Shown here: positions 47,708 through 57,824 of the stretch, piece by piece
Position numbering within the stretch: position 1 is the stretch's first letter
Layout: each line of letters opens with the position of its first letter
Assembly: GCA_030247855.1 (NCBI GenBank)
Contig: JAPDRN010000175.1
Coordinates: forward strand, 1 to 62,007
DNA from: Knufia peltigerae
Lineage: Eukaryota > Ascomycota > Eurotiomycetes > Chaetothyriales > Trichomeriaceae
Reading direction: 5' to 3'
DNA length: 62,007 bases
Notes under the pieces: model-generated
What the model was told of the DNA's origin: nothing
The model's input: the letters and a program-made list of their open reading frames with translations, nothing else
Database searches by the model: none
Made by a program: the position numbers and the translations under genes

Positions 47708-48986
47708 CTTGATCGAGTTAGAGTATGAGATTCTTGCCGTTTAGAAACACCCGTTAGGTGGGCGTATGTCTTGCGTCGTTGTGCACATCAAGACATGGAT
47801 CGTTGGAAGAGACACAGGCTGCACAAAGAGGGCGTTGTTGTCAAGAATTGAATTGTAAACAGAGATTTGGGCAAAACAATAACAAGACACAGCCTGAGTC
47901 GCATTAGCGGCCCAGGGTCAGCCTTGTCGCGCCAAGATCTCGCGAGAAGAGCTAGGCCTATACTGGAAGTTTAGAGCTAACCCGTTTTGAGAGCCTCCCT
48001 CTCTTTACGAGATCAAATTCTGCATGCTATGAGTTACCGACTGTACGAATACGGAGAAGGGTATCACTTGTGGCGCTCCTGTTCCTAAGCGTCGTAGAAC
48101 AGCGCCATGGCTTGATCAACAGTCGAGGCTCGATCAAATATTGTCGTATCCAGGATGCGGGGTGGAAGTCATTGCCTGCCGCTGCTTGTTTATTACCCCT
48201 GAACCATGAGCGTGGGTTGGCGAATGATTGTATTCCGTACCACCCTCTCGAAATCAACAGTCTCGATCACTGCAGATTCTGTCAGGTCAGCGCACTCACG
48301 TCCCTGGCGACCTCACAATGAAATGTCAGACACTACTATTGGCTGACTCCTATGTGGCATATGCTGCTTCAGATGTGTCTCGTTGCTTTCTTTGCTCAGA
48401 TGTCCCCGCATTGTTTTCGGGGTCTCGCATCGACGCGTCTCATGAAGAGCTGGTTGAATATAACTCCGTACAGCGTCAAGCTTCAATCTGCCCTGAAATC
48501 CCTTCTGGTGTTCAATCAAGCATGAGTGATCAATATACTGAACGAGCAATATAAAAGAGCCCCCAGAGATAGTTTAACCATCTCGTCGTCAACCGAGATT
48601 ACAGCTATTATCGCCGACGATCAGCATTGGCCAGCTAGTGCCAAATGAGGAGCAGTTTCATGCATCGACCCCCTGGCCCACTCCCCTCTCGAACATTCAT
48701 TCCACTGATTCCATTCTGCGAACTGTGCTTCTGCAAACACCACCCTCTTCTCCTCTGTCGCTCATCGCCTTGATCGTCTTCGACGACGTCCTTTCCTTAC
48801 CAGCCGCAGCCACCTCCGACATTCCCCTCGCACGGTCGCTGGCGAACCTCTGCGAGCAGCCTTTCATTTGATCACTATTGCAACTTTCCAACCTCCGTCA
48901 AGGCTTCACTCTTTTGGCCTCTGACGAACTGCCTTTCCTTTCCCGCCTCTTCCATTCTTCTCGGTCAAAAACGTTACATCTTAAGG
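47708..48986. other. Divergent promoter region of TOP2 and a TBC GAP gene
   Basis: About 1.3 kb with no conserved ORF. A TATA-like word lies at 48550 (+), and a pyrimidine-rich leader precedes the TBC start. Confidence 0.6.
48550..48557 (+). promoter_or_regulatory. Candidate TATA box
   Basis: TATAAAAG lies 437 bases upstream of the TBC GAP start codon and faces that gene, implying a leader of about 400 bases. It is a sequence match only. Confidence 0.3.
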
Positions 48987-51767
48987 ATGGAGCAAACAAT
49001 CATGGACGAACTTGCCCCAGAGGAAAAGCAAGAGATTCCATTCGAAGCCAACACCGAAGTTAAACCTGAGGACATACCTTTACCCAGAAGCTCAATGATA
49101 ACTGTCCGATTATCCGATATACAGACGCCGCCAGAGCTCGACGTAGACGCTGAAGCACAAGCTTCACCGCAGCCCTCTGTTCGACAAAGCAGCCCTTCGT
49201 CCACCCGTTCCAGCCGTTCATCTTCCAGGACATCCGAGAGTTCTGTCTCGATAAACTCCGTGGATTGGGAGGGCCTTGAGAAGACCGAGGAACAAGAACA
49301 TAAAGACGAGGCCACGGATGAGGTAAGATCCTTGGTAGATCATTCCAGGAGAGGCTCTAACAATGTCTAGTCTACGGCCCTTCTGCTTGCCCGCCTCGAA
49401 AAGGAGAATGCTGCCCTGGCGACTGACCCAAAGGCTGGAATTACAGCCACAACCCGACCGCGCAAAAATACAAGGCCACCTTCGATACAACAACTGAAGA
49501 GAATGATGGATGGCCCGATCAGACAGTCGCTAAGATACTCAATGCTTCCTGCGCCTGGCTTCACCGAGCTGGAGTTCTGGGCTGCCTTGGTTCAGGATTA
49601 CAATCAGACGGCTCAACGCTTGCCGACGCTCACCTCCAACAAGATTCGAAGTGGTGTGCCAGCGATGTTCAGAGAACATGTGTGGCCCAGCATTGCACGA
49701 GCACGAGACCCCTTTCTTATCTCTGAGTACCAAAGGCTCTCCTTGGAGCCTAGCCCCTATGATGCTCTGATCGGCAAAGACGTAGGCCGGAGTTTTCCCA
49801 ACGTCGACATGTTTCGAGAAAAAGATGGTGAAGGTCAACGCATGCTTGGAAACGTCTTGAAGGCCTTCAGCATCTATGACGAAAAGATTGGATACTGTCA
49901 AGGCCTTGGGTTTGTTGTTGGCCCACTACTGATGCACATGGGCGAAGCTGAAGCTTTCTGCATTCTCGTGAGGTAAGATCTCACACTTCAATATCGTGCC
50001 TTCCATCTCTAACTAATTCCTAGACTGATGGAGCATTATGACCTTCGATCATGCTACCTGCCTGATCTGTCAGGATTACATCTTCGCATTTATCAATTTC
50101 AACAGCTCCTCACTCGTCATCTGCCGGACTTGGCTGCCCATCTCGAATCCCTGAAAATCGAGCCACTCTATGTGTCTCAGTGGTTCCTGTCATTCTTCGC
50201 GGTTACTTGTCCACTTCCGATGTTACTGCGCATATACGACGTAATCCTATCTGAAGGTGCCACCGAGACGCTTATGCGAGTCGCCCTGTCTTTGATGCAA
50301 CGCAATCAGAAGAAGCTCTTGGCTTATACCGAGTTCGAGGATGCGATGCAGTTTCTTCTCTCGAGACGTTTGTGGGATACTTATGCACAGCAAGCAGACG
50401 ACCTCGTAACTGATTTCGTGTCATTGACTGGTCTTGTCAGCCCAGAGACTCTACAGTCTCTCGAAACAAGCTTCAAGCAATCACAAAATCTGACAGCGGC
50501 GCCTTCACTCAAAAGTGCAGCGGCGTCTTTTCTTGGACGATTTTGGGCAGGTTCAACGCACTCTCCTTCACGGTCTGCAAACTTGAGTTTGTTGATTCCA
50601 GGAAACAACAAATCTGTCCGAAAGTCATCCTCAGGCCAGAGTGTAACATCGACAGTCAATTCAGTGGAAACTTCAGTTTCTGACGCTAGTACATTAGCCA
50701 CCGAGCTTTCTGAAGAAGCAGCACCGAAAGCTGTAATGTCGAACTCGGTTGTGATCGAAAACTCGATTTCACCGCCAAACTCGAACGACCGTGACTTACA
50801 CCACCAGATCGAGGAGTTGTTGACAGAATTATCTAGAGTTCAACATCAGCATGTCGAACTTGCCCGCGAATTGCAGCAAGAGCGAGAAGAGCGAGAAGAG
50901 GATCGACGACTGGCCCGTACTTTACTCGATCGCTTACGGCAACAAACTGAAGACATCAAAGAGTTGGCTGGAGGTGACGACGAGGAGGAGGATGGTACAC
51001 TTGTCGGACTTCTAGATCAAGCGGAGCAGCATCTTGGGACAAACGATTCCAAACGAATGTCCATTGTGCAGTCGAAGCATCAACTTCGAGATGCGGTGTC
51101 TGAGTGGAAAGAAAAGCACGAAGCTGAAGCTTCCAAATGCCGAGAGTTGATGCGACAGCTTGACGAGCGCGAAGCCGAGTATAATTCGGTAAAGGAAAGC
51201 CTAAAGGATGCCAGGACTCGGATACAGGATTCACATCGTGAAAAGCAACGCCTCGAACGAACGGTCTCCGATCTGCGCTCACGGAATAGTTCTGTCCCTG
51301 ATTCACCTGCGGATCTTTACACACCCGTGGATGAATTCCCGGATCTCAAGCTGCCTGCACCCAAATCTGGTCTTCGAGAACTACGATTGGGCCGATCAGA
51401 GCCCCAATCTCGATCGTCCAGCGCCGGACCATTTTCGAAGCGATCGAGCAGTCTCAACACCCAAGCTCTCCTGGCGACAGAGAACCACGAGCCGGTATCC
51501 AATGATGCGCTTCTGATCGAACTGGCCAGTGCCAAAACAGCGGAGGCGGTGGCCAGGCAAGAGCTAGAAGAGACCAGGGGCAAGCTCGATGCTCTACGGA
51601 AGATCCTTAGTGGCTCCACGTCTTCGCCAGGAGTGCGAGTATCCGAATCGCCGACCTCCGCGACTTCTACCAGCGTCAGCCCTGGAGCGAAGGAGGCGTC
51701 CAAAACATTGCACGCTGCATCTGCGAGCACGGGCGGCTTCTTCAGTGGCTGGGGCAAACGAGGCTGA
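48987..51767 (+). CDS. TBC-domain Rab GTPase-activating protein (Gyp5-like)
   Basis: Three exons, 48987-49322, 49371-49972 and 50024-51767, give 893 residues. The N-terminal 110 residues are acidic and Ser-rich. The TBC domain covers about 205-420 and keeps both catalytic fingers: Arg 252 in IGKDVGRSFP and Gln 289 in YCQG. It also has the conserved blocks REHVWPSI and PLYVSQWFLSFFAV. After a Ser-rich linker comes a long coiled coil (about 560-720), then a Ser-rich end with WGKRG. Domain order resembles Gyp5/EVI5-type GAPs, which act on exocytic Rabs such as Sec4 and Ypt1. The specific Rab cannot be read. The intron positions restore the phase exactly. Confidence 0.93.
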
Positions 51768-52308
51768 ACTGAAAATGATCTGGGTCAACCCTGGAAACAA
51801 TCTTACTCATTTTATATAATATCTTTTTAGTTTACGACCTTTAAATAGCTCATCTACGACCCCCTTTCAATTGCCACTCATATATAGCAAGCGACTAAGA
51901 GAATGTCTACACTATCAATTAAGTCAAACTTGTTTATTCCAGAATCATCATTCAAGATGCGTGTCTCTAGTGCCTGAATGAGGCATCGTTCTCCCTCTGG
52001 ATTCGCAAGAATCTTCTGCCATCTATGATGCCTAGGGCCGGCATGTGCGCAGCATTCTTCGATTGGCATGCTCTAGAGACGGCATTGCCTGTCGTCTAGG
52101 TTTGCTCCGGTTATATCCATACTCTTTATGGGATCCAGTTGAACTCGAGTCACCTTTATACAAGCCAACGCCGCACTTTCTCTATTTAAATGCGACAACG
52201 CTGCCACCTCACCAAGTCTATGGTTGTCGGCTTTTTGAGCTCCTCGTCCTGAACGCGCTGCTGTACATTGTGGACCTTTTTTATCTGCCTTAAGAAACGA
52301 CCGGTGCA
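51768..52308. other. Convergent intergenic region
   Basis: 3' flanks of the TBC GAP gene and HIS5. No further gene was seen. Confidence 0.6.
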
Positions 52309-53666
52309 TCACGATATCACACCATTCGCCTCAACTTCCCTCTTCGTCTCGTCGGGTTCGTTGACCTGAGCGTGGTTCGTAAAAGCTTGTTGCAAGACAG
52401 ACTTCAATTCTCGCAAGAAGCGATCGACTTCTTGTTCCGTGCCAACCGTGATTCGGAGACAGCCCGTACAACCGTACTCCTTGCCCCTGAACCTGACTAC
52501 GACGCCACGCTGGCCGGCCATGGTCTCGTAGACGTGAAGTGCCGTCGGGTTGTGAGGGTTTCCACCTTGGTCCGCCGGTGCGTCCAAGATCTCCACGAGC
52601 AAGAAATTCGAATCGGTCCCGCCGCGGAAGCGTCCTACGCCAGGTATGCGCGGGAGCTCCTGGAGCAATCTGTCGCGCTGGACGAGGATCTTCGTCCGGT
52701 TGGCTCGCATGACCTTAAGGTTCTGCGGGCTCAACGCGGCCGTGGCAATGGCGCTGGTCGGGCTTGAAATGTTATATGGGGCTTTCAGATTGTTCAACAG
52801 ACCTGCAACTTCGGGCGCGGCGAAGGCGACGCCGAGACGTATACCCGCCAGTCCAAAGGCCTTGCTGAGCGTCTGCATGACCACGAGGTTGGGCCACTCG
52901 AGGACCCATTCGGCGAGACTGGAGCCGTCCGGGGCGAAGTCGATGTACGCTTCGTCGACGACCACAATCCCGTTCCACGTGGGGTGTTCCAGTATGCGTT
53001 GAATGTCGGCCTTGCGGATCAAGGATGCAGTTGGGTTACCGGGAGAGCAAATGTAGACCATCTTTATGGAAGAGTCTTGAGAGAGTTTGGCGAGGATGGC
53101 ATCGGGCTGCAAGGAGAAGTCGTCGTCTGGGTTCAGCGGTACGTGAACAATCGCGACGTCGTTTACATCTGCGGAGACGGCGTACATGCCATACGTCGGA
53201 GGACACGTAACAATCTTGTCTATGCCAGGGGTACAGAAACATCGTATTATTGCGTCTATGGCTTCGTCGGACCCAACTCCGCAGAAAAGATTAGCAGGTG
53301 TAAGGGTTTTACTCGTGTGGGTGTGGGTGTTGCGCAAGGCACAGAAGCGTGCCTTCAGATCGTGCTGATGAGGGTCTGGATATCGGTTCAGACCGAGAAA
53401 GTCCACGCTCAGATTCGTGTTCGTAGAGGCGGGCGGGTAGGTGCCATTGTTATCGAGAGCTAGGCCAGGACCATAGGCGTTCTCGTTGGCATCGAGGAGG
53501 ATATTGTGGCCATCGTCTTTGTAGTCACTGCGAAGATGTGAGTCAACATTCCCAGTGCGGGGAGGTAGGGAGACGTTTCTTACTCGCGTGCGCAACGATA
53601 AGGTTGCAACTTGAGAATATTCGGTCGCGCGCATTTAGACAGGTCAAAAGGAGACTTCCGCGACAT
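52309..53666 (-). CDS. HIS5: Histidinol-phosphate aminotransferase
   Basis: Two exons, 53666-53584 and 53527-52309, with a 56-bp intron, give 433 residues. Exon 1 reads MSRKSPFDLSKCARPNIL..., the usual fungal HisC-type start; the ATG at 53696 (MFASPINAFK) is an alternative. Family blocks are LLDANENAYGPG, NRYPDPHQHDLK, GVGSDEAID, CSPGNPTAS and VVDEAYIDFAP. The PLP-binding Lys 250 lies in TLSKAFGLAGIRLG, and the substrate-binding Arg in GCLRITVGT. The enzyme is a class I/II fold aminotransferase that converts imidazole acetol phosphate and glutamate to histidinol phosphate, in the cytosol. A perfect TGAGTCA lies in the intron. It is divergent from SNU23. Confidence 0.97.
53539..53545. promoter_or_regulatory. 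TGAGTCA, Gcn4/CpcA-type site in the HIS5 intron
   Basis: The 7-base core matches the binding word of the Gcn4/CpcA bZIP regulators that induce histidine genes under amino-acid starvation. It lies inside intron 1 of HIS5. A near match (GGAGTCAC) occurs at 53758-53765 in the HIS5/SNU23 promoter. A 7-mer can arise by chance. Confidence 0.35.
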
Positions 53667-53923
53667 CTTGAAGGCGTTTATGGGTGATGCAAACATAGAA
53701 AAGAAGGTCGAGTGCTGAATACGCACGATCTCAATCAAAAAAAGTTCTCCGCATTTCGGAGTCACGACTGGAGTTTGTTGGTCTCGCTTTTTCCCGCTTG
53801 TGCATGACGCAGGCACCACCACGTCCATCCAAAAATTGGGAACTACATACATCTCACAACATCCGTTTTTCCAACGTTGCCTTCTAACTTCGACGTACAA
53901 CAAGGCGCTCTCCCCCCTCCATC

Positions 53924-54577
53924 ATGGCAGACTCCAAGTCAGCATACGGCAAGTCTGCCGCCTCCGACACAGACTTTCGCAGAACATGGGACCGATCCGA
54001 GTACGAGGCAAAGGCTAAAAAGGATCAAGAAGAGCGCAAGGAAGAAGCGAAAGCACGATATGAAGCGAAACTTGAAGGCAAGAAATGGCACAAGCAAGTG
54101 GACATGTCGTCTCTCGACGCCACCTCTGCTCGAGGCTCTCGGCTCGACGTCGCCAGCATGGTGGGCAAGAGCACGCTCGTTCCAGCGGGTGCAGGTGTAG
54201 GCAAGAGGGGAAAAGGCGCAGGTTTCTATTGCGAGGCTTGTGATCTCACATACAAGGACAATGTGCAGTACATCGAACACTTGAATTCAAAGCAGCACCT
54301 TATCAACACTGGTCAGTCAGGAGAGGTCAAGAGAGCGACTCTACAAGATGTACATGAGCGGCTGGAGATGCTCAAAGCCAGAAAGAGGCAACAAGAGGAG
54401 GAGGACAAGAGATTAGGTGAAGTCGACATACAGGCTCGAATCAAGAAGGCCGAGGAACTGGATGCGGCAGAACGAGAGGAGAAGAGGCGAAAGAGAAACG
54501 AGAAGCGACGAAAGGGTGGTGGTGACGGGATAAAGAAGGAGGACCAGTGGGAAGGAAGACTGGGAATCATCGCATGA
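53924..54577 (+). CDS. SNU23: U4/U6.U5 tri-snRNP protein Snu23 (ZMAT2)
   Basis: One exon of 217 residues. The N-terminus has the family pattern DTDFRRTWDRSEYEAKAK, then KKWHKQVDMSSLD. The U1-type (matrin) C2H2 zinc finger is FYCEACDLTYKDNVQYIEHLNSKQH, shown here only as position 101-125, with Cys 103 and 106 and His 119 and 125. The C-terminal half is a highly charged helix. Snu23 joins the tri-snRNP in the pre-B spliceosome and contacts the 5' splice-site helix with U6. Length is close to human ZMAT2 (199 residues). It starts about 260 bases from HIS5 on the opposite strand. Confidence 0.95.
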   Translation: MADSKSAYGKSAASDTDFRRTWDRSEYEAKAKKDQEERKEEAKARYEAKLEGKKWHKQVDMSSLDATSARGSRLDVASMVGKSTLVPAGAGVGKRGKGAGFYCEACDLTYKDNVQYIEHLNSKQHLINTGQSGEVKRATLQDVHERLEMLKARKRQQEEEDKRLGEVDIQARIKKAEELDAAEREEKRRKRNEKRRKGGGDGIKKEDQWEGRLGIIA

Positions 54578-55646
54578 AATGTGCCCTTGATCGATGATAT
54601 TCTATTCTGTCATCTGGCAACCCATAATATCGACGCCGATCGGCAGCCTCTCGTGGACATCATCCAGTGAAAAATGATACAGCGCCGATGAACAAACAGC
54701 ATTGGTCGTTTCCGCTCGACTCAGAGACTACGCGAACTTTTGAAGCCTGAGTGAATTGGCAGCACATGTGAAGTCGATCACTGGGGTCTCTCTTGGCGAA
54801 CAAAAAAACTCATCCCATAATCCCCGAAGGGATCATGGGAATTAGAAAACCAGGGAAAACCTGATTTTTAAAGGGGCAACACCGATGGTACTCGAACCCG
54901 AGTCGACCTGCTCGAGCAACTCTCTTTTTCTGGTCTCCACTGTTGCAAAGATCACCACTATACAAAGTGCATAGCGCTTTCAAACATGATCTTTGCAACT
55001 GGACGACTGGAAAGGAAAGTTGCCCTTGAGTTAGACCAGGGTCGAGTCCCATTGTTGAACAGAATTCGAAAAACATAATATATCAAGTGAACAAATATCT
55101 CGAGGCACATGAGTGACCTCAGGCTCCACTCAATCCAGATATGGGCGGGAGTCACTGGCCTATTCACATCACGAAAGTGAAGCGTATCTGGCCAAACCCG
55201 ATCGAGAAGGACTACTTGATGCTATGCTGCGCAGATCCGTTGATCGAGAGCAAGACTACAAACAAGGCCGCACGAACGGCCATGCTCTGCTTTCGTGATC
55301 GCCTTTTATCAATAGGAATGAGTACTCAGCTAGTCACGGAACCTGGAGAACTTGACAGGAGGATCGACCTAGGTTCTTCACCAAGAGGAGGAATACGAGA
55401 ATCCCGCCATTTGAGTAATGGCTAGGTTTACTGCCATGATACTCATCTCGTGCAAAAGCATGACGTATTGCACAAACAAGTCTACAAGAATCGATAGCGA
55501 TGTATCAAAGATAGACTGTGTTCGGAAATGGATGCGGGATTTTGTCTTCCAACAAGCTCGAGTAGATACACGGAGTCTGTATAATAGTATCTGTGGAAAT
55601 GGAGGGAGAGGGGAAGGCTGGACTCAGACAGACATATGACACATTT
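54578..55646. other. Convergent intergenic region with inverted tRNA-like repeats
   Basis: About 1.07 kb between SNU23 and LCP5. It holds the inverted-repeat element near 54870-55060. The open frames here are short and featureless. Confidence 0.6.
54942..54999. repeat. 13-bp inverted repeat at the centre of a larger diverged palindrome
   Basis: GTTGCAAAGATCA (54942-54954) and TGATCTTTGCAAC (54987-54999) are exact reverse complements separated by 32 bases. Similarity continues outward on both sides for roughly 60 bases, ending in B-box-like words GGGTTCGAGTACC (minus strand, near 54885) and AGGGTCGAGTCCC (plus strand, near 55040). It looks like two diverged copies of a tRNA-like unit in head-to-head orientation. 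No cloverleaf could be folded convincingly by eye. Confidence 0.55.
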
Positions 55647-56816
55647 TCACCCTTTTCTTCTCGCCTTCCGATCCATCCTCTGCTGCATGACTTTCCTCTT
55701 CTTTTCAAAGGTTTCTCCGATGCCAACGCCGTCACCTCTCGGTCCGTCCTGTGTGTCTCTTCGCCGTTTCTCCCTTCGTTCGAGAACACCTCCACCCTCC
55801 CCTCGCGAACGCCCTGCCACAGTCCTGTTGATCCTGTCACCCAGGCCGCCCAGTCCAGTCCAGTCCTCGCCGCCAAAGAGGTCCCTCTGGTTTCGCTCGC
55901 CCTGTGCCCTTGCCTTGCGCTTTTCTGCCTTGCTGAGAGCCGGCAGACGGACAAAGTTACGCTCTTCGTACTCGGTACGTTCTTTTTGCCGTTCACGCTC
56001 CCGTGAGGACATGGAGCCACGTCCGTGCTGGATGATCGTGCTGTTTGAACCGATCGAAGGTTGTGCGCGCGGTGCAGAGGAGAGCTCCTCGTCGATGTAT
56101 TCGTCCAGAAGTTGTGATTTTCGTTTGCGGGTGGGGTCACTGCGGTCTCGAGTGGAGGATGATGCCTCCGGCATAGCTGTAGGGGTAATCCGGGGCGGCT
56201 TGTATGCGCCCGTTCCTGTGGTCCTTGATGTTGAAGACGGCGCTCTTGTCTGTGAAGACTCGACTTTGCGTTGCAACGCGGCAGGTCTTGGTGCAGCTGC
56301 CATGTCCCCATCGATATCTCCATCTGCTTCCTCTTCCGACTCGACATCTTCCGACTCGGACGCAGAGATATCTGAGCCTGGGTTAAGCGTTTTGGTAGTG
56401 GGCATGGCTCGGTCTTTGGTCTTTTTGGTGGTGGCGGTGGTAGAACCTTTATTGGCTTCACGACGATCGGATTCCTCTGCGGCTCTGATGACTTTATCAA
56501 TTTGATATTTCAATTTGTTCTCCAGTGGTCGGACGCCTCTTTCTAGGTAGACTCGCAGCTCGACCAGTTTGTTCACGACTTCCGCCCCAATACTCTGATT
56601 CTCTTGTGATTCATCGCCTTGTCTTAGTTTCAGCAATACGAGGAAGGTTAAGTTCTGGAGGTAGGAGAGTAAAAGGTCGTTCTTAATGTCCAGAAGCGAG
56701 ATGCCTTCGCTGGGAGGTAGGAATTGCTCCTCATCGTCGGGAAACGTAGAGGTCGCCAGCTGCAAGGCGGATGTCAGTGCAGTAAGCAGACCAGTCGCAG
56801 AATCCTCGGCAGCCAT
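55647..56816 (-). CDS. LCP5: Lcp5/neuroguidin (Sas10/Utp3/C1D family) protein
   Basis: One exon of 389 residues from the ATG at 56816 (MAAEDSATG); the longer frame upstream has a leader-like sequence. The Sas10/C1D domain covers about residues 5-110, with GISLLDIKNDLLLSYLQNLTFLVLLKL and RVYLERGVRPLENKLKYQIDKV. An acidic block (ASESEDVESEEEADGDIDGD) and a Ser/Pro-rich linker with KPPRITPTAMP follow. The end is strongly basic (KKRKVMQQRMDRKARRKG), suited to nucleolar location. Lcp5 is an SSU-processome component needed for early 18S rRNA cleavages, the same pathway as SOF1. Confidence 0.93.
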   Translation of the reverse strand: MAAEDSATGLLTALTSALQLATSTFPDDEEQFLPPSEGISLLDIKNDLLLSYLQNLTFLVLLKLRQGDESQENQSIGAEVVNKLVELRVYLERGVRPLENKLKYQIDKVIRAAEESDRREANKGSTTATTKKTKDRAMPTTKTLNPGSDISASESEDVESEEEADGDIDGDMAAAPRPAALQRKVESSQTRAPSSTSRTTGTGAYKPPRITPTAMPEASSSTRDRSDPTRKRKSQLLDEYIDEELSSAPRAQPSIGSNSTIIQHGRGSMSSRERERQKERTEYEERNFVRLPALSKAEKRKARAQGERNQRDLFGGEDWTGLGGLGDRINRTVAGRSRGEGGGVLERREKRRRDTQDGPRGDGVGIGETFEKKRKVMQQRMDRKARRKG

Positions 56817-57824
56817 GGTGCGTTGTTGGGAGGAACGATGTAAGAGCAAAAGGTGAATTCCTGCACAGAGAGAGAATTGAAACTGCAAATCGGCTGAAAA
56901 ATATTTCTGGAATTTCTCCAACATTCGTTATCGAGATAAGAAAATCAATTCGCACTAGTCTGACACCATGAATTATAGGTGCTTTGCTGGAGATACGGCA
57001 CGGCCCTTGTGTCAGACCCTTAGAGTATTCTTCTCCAGCCTGTCCTCAGAGTTCGATTACTTCGCAGAGGCTCATCGTAGAATGAATGCCAGCTGTACTA
57101 TGGAGTAAGGGATTGCTTTAATGCTATTAGACAAGTCAGTTTGACAATTTATACTGCGTATGTGCCATCCCTTTGACAGAGATCCGATCATTGTGTCCGT
57201 AGATTGGTCACACTGCTCATGACGCTCAAAGACTCAGCCTCGTATTTAACCCCGTGAAGTATCTGGGGTCAGAATGAACTGTGTAACGCTGGCTTCATTG
57301 AAAATTCTGTGTTGCACATGACAGGCTCGCAGTATATTCGTCTTGATCCTCGGACGTGATTCCCAATTTTCCTTTTCTCGAATCGTGTCTATGTTCCAGC
57401 TTCATTCTTTAAGCGAAATCCCCGAAATTCGACCAGCCAAAGCCTGGATTCAAAAGGGGATTGCGCCCTCGCTTGCCCAAGTTCGCTTCGCTTCACTTGC
57501 GATCATGACGTCGATCTCTCCTTTTCTTTGCCAATTTTCGCACCGTACCTACATGGAGATACTCAAAGGAAAACCCTTACATCCAGACTGTGACCCTTGG
57601 GACAAAACGAGATCGAGAAAACAACATATCAACAAAGAGAAGGATCGATTCTAGCCTCCGGTGTCACTGGAAAGCCTATACCTACTCAGAACGCCTAGGC
57701 GCCCTTGTCGGCCCCCCAATCATACTGCCTGTGTCAAGCCCATGCCGGCCCTCGCGCTCGCCCGCACTCGCTCCCGCACCACCTCCATCTCAGTGCCTGT
57801 CACGTCGGATTCGCATGCAGGATA
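56817..57824. other. Divergent promoter region of LCP5 and the second TBC GAP
   Basis: About 1 kb. The frame of the next gene extends upstream from 57705 without an ATG and is probably leader. No other gene was seen. Confidence 0.6.

Noticed and set aside
54861..54970. Functional tRNA gene on the minus strand
   Set aside because: The B box ends in A where C is expected, acceptor arms do not pair, and no good D arm was found; kept only as a tRNA-like repeat.
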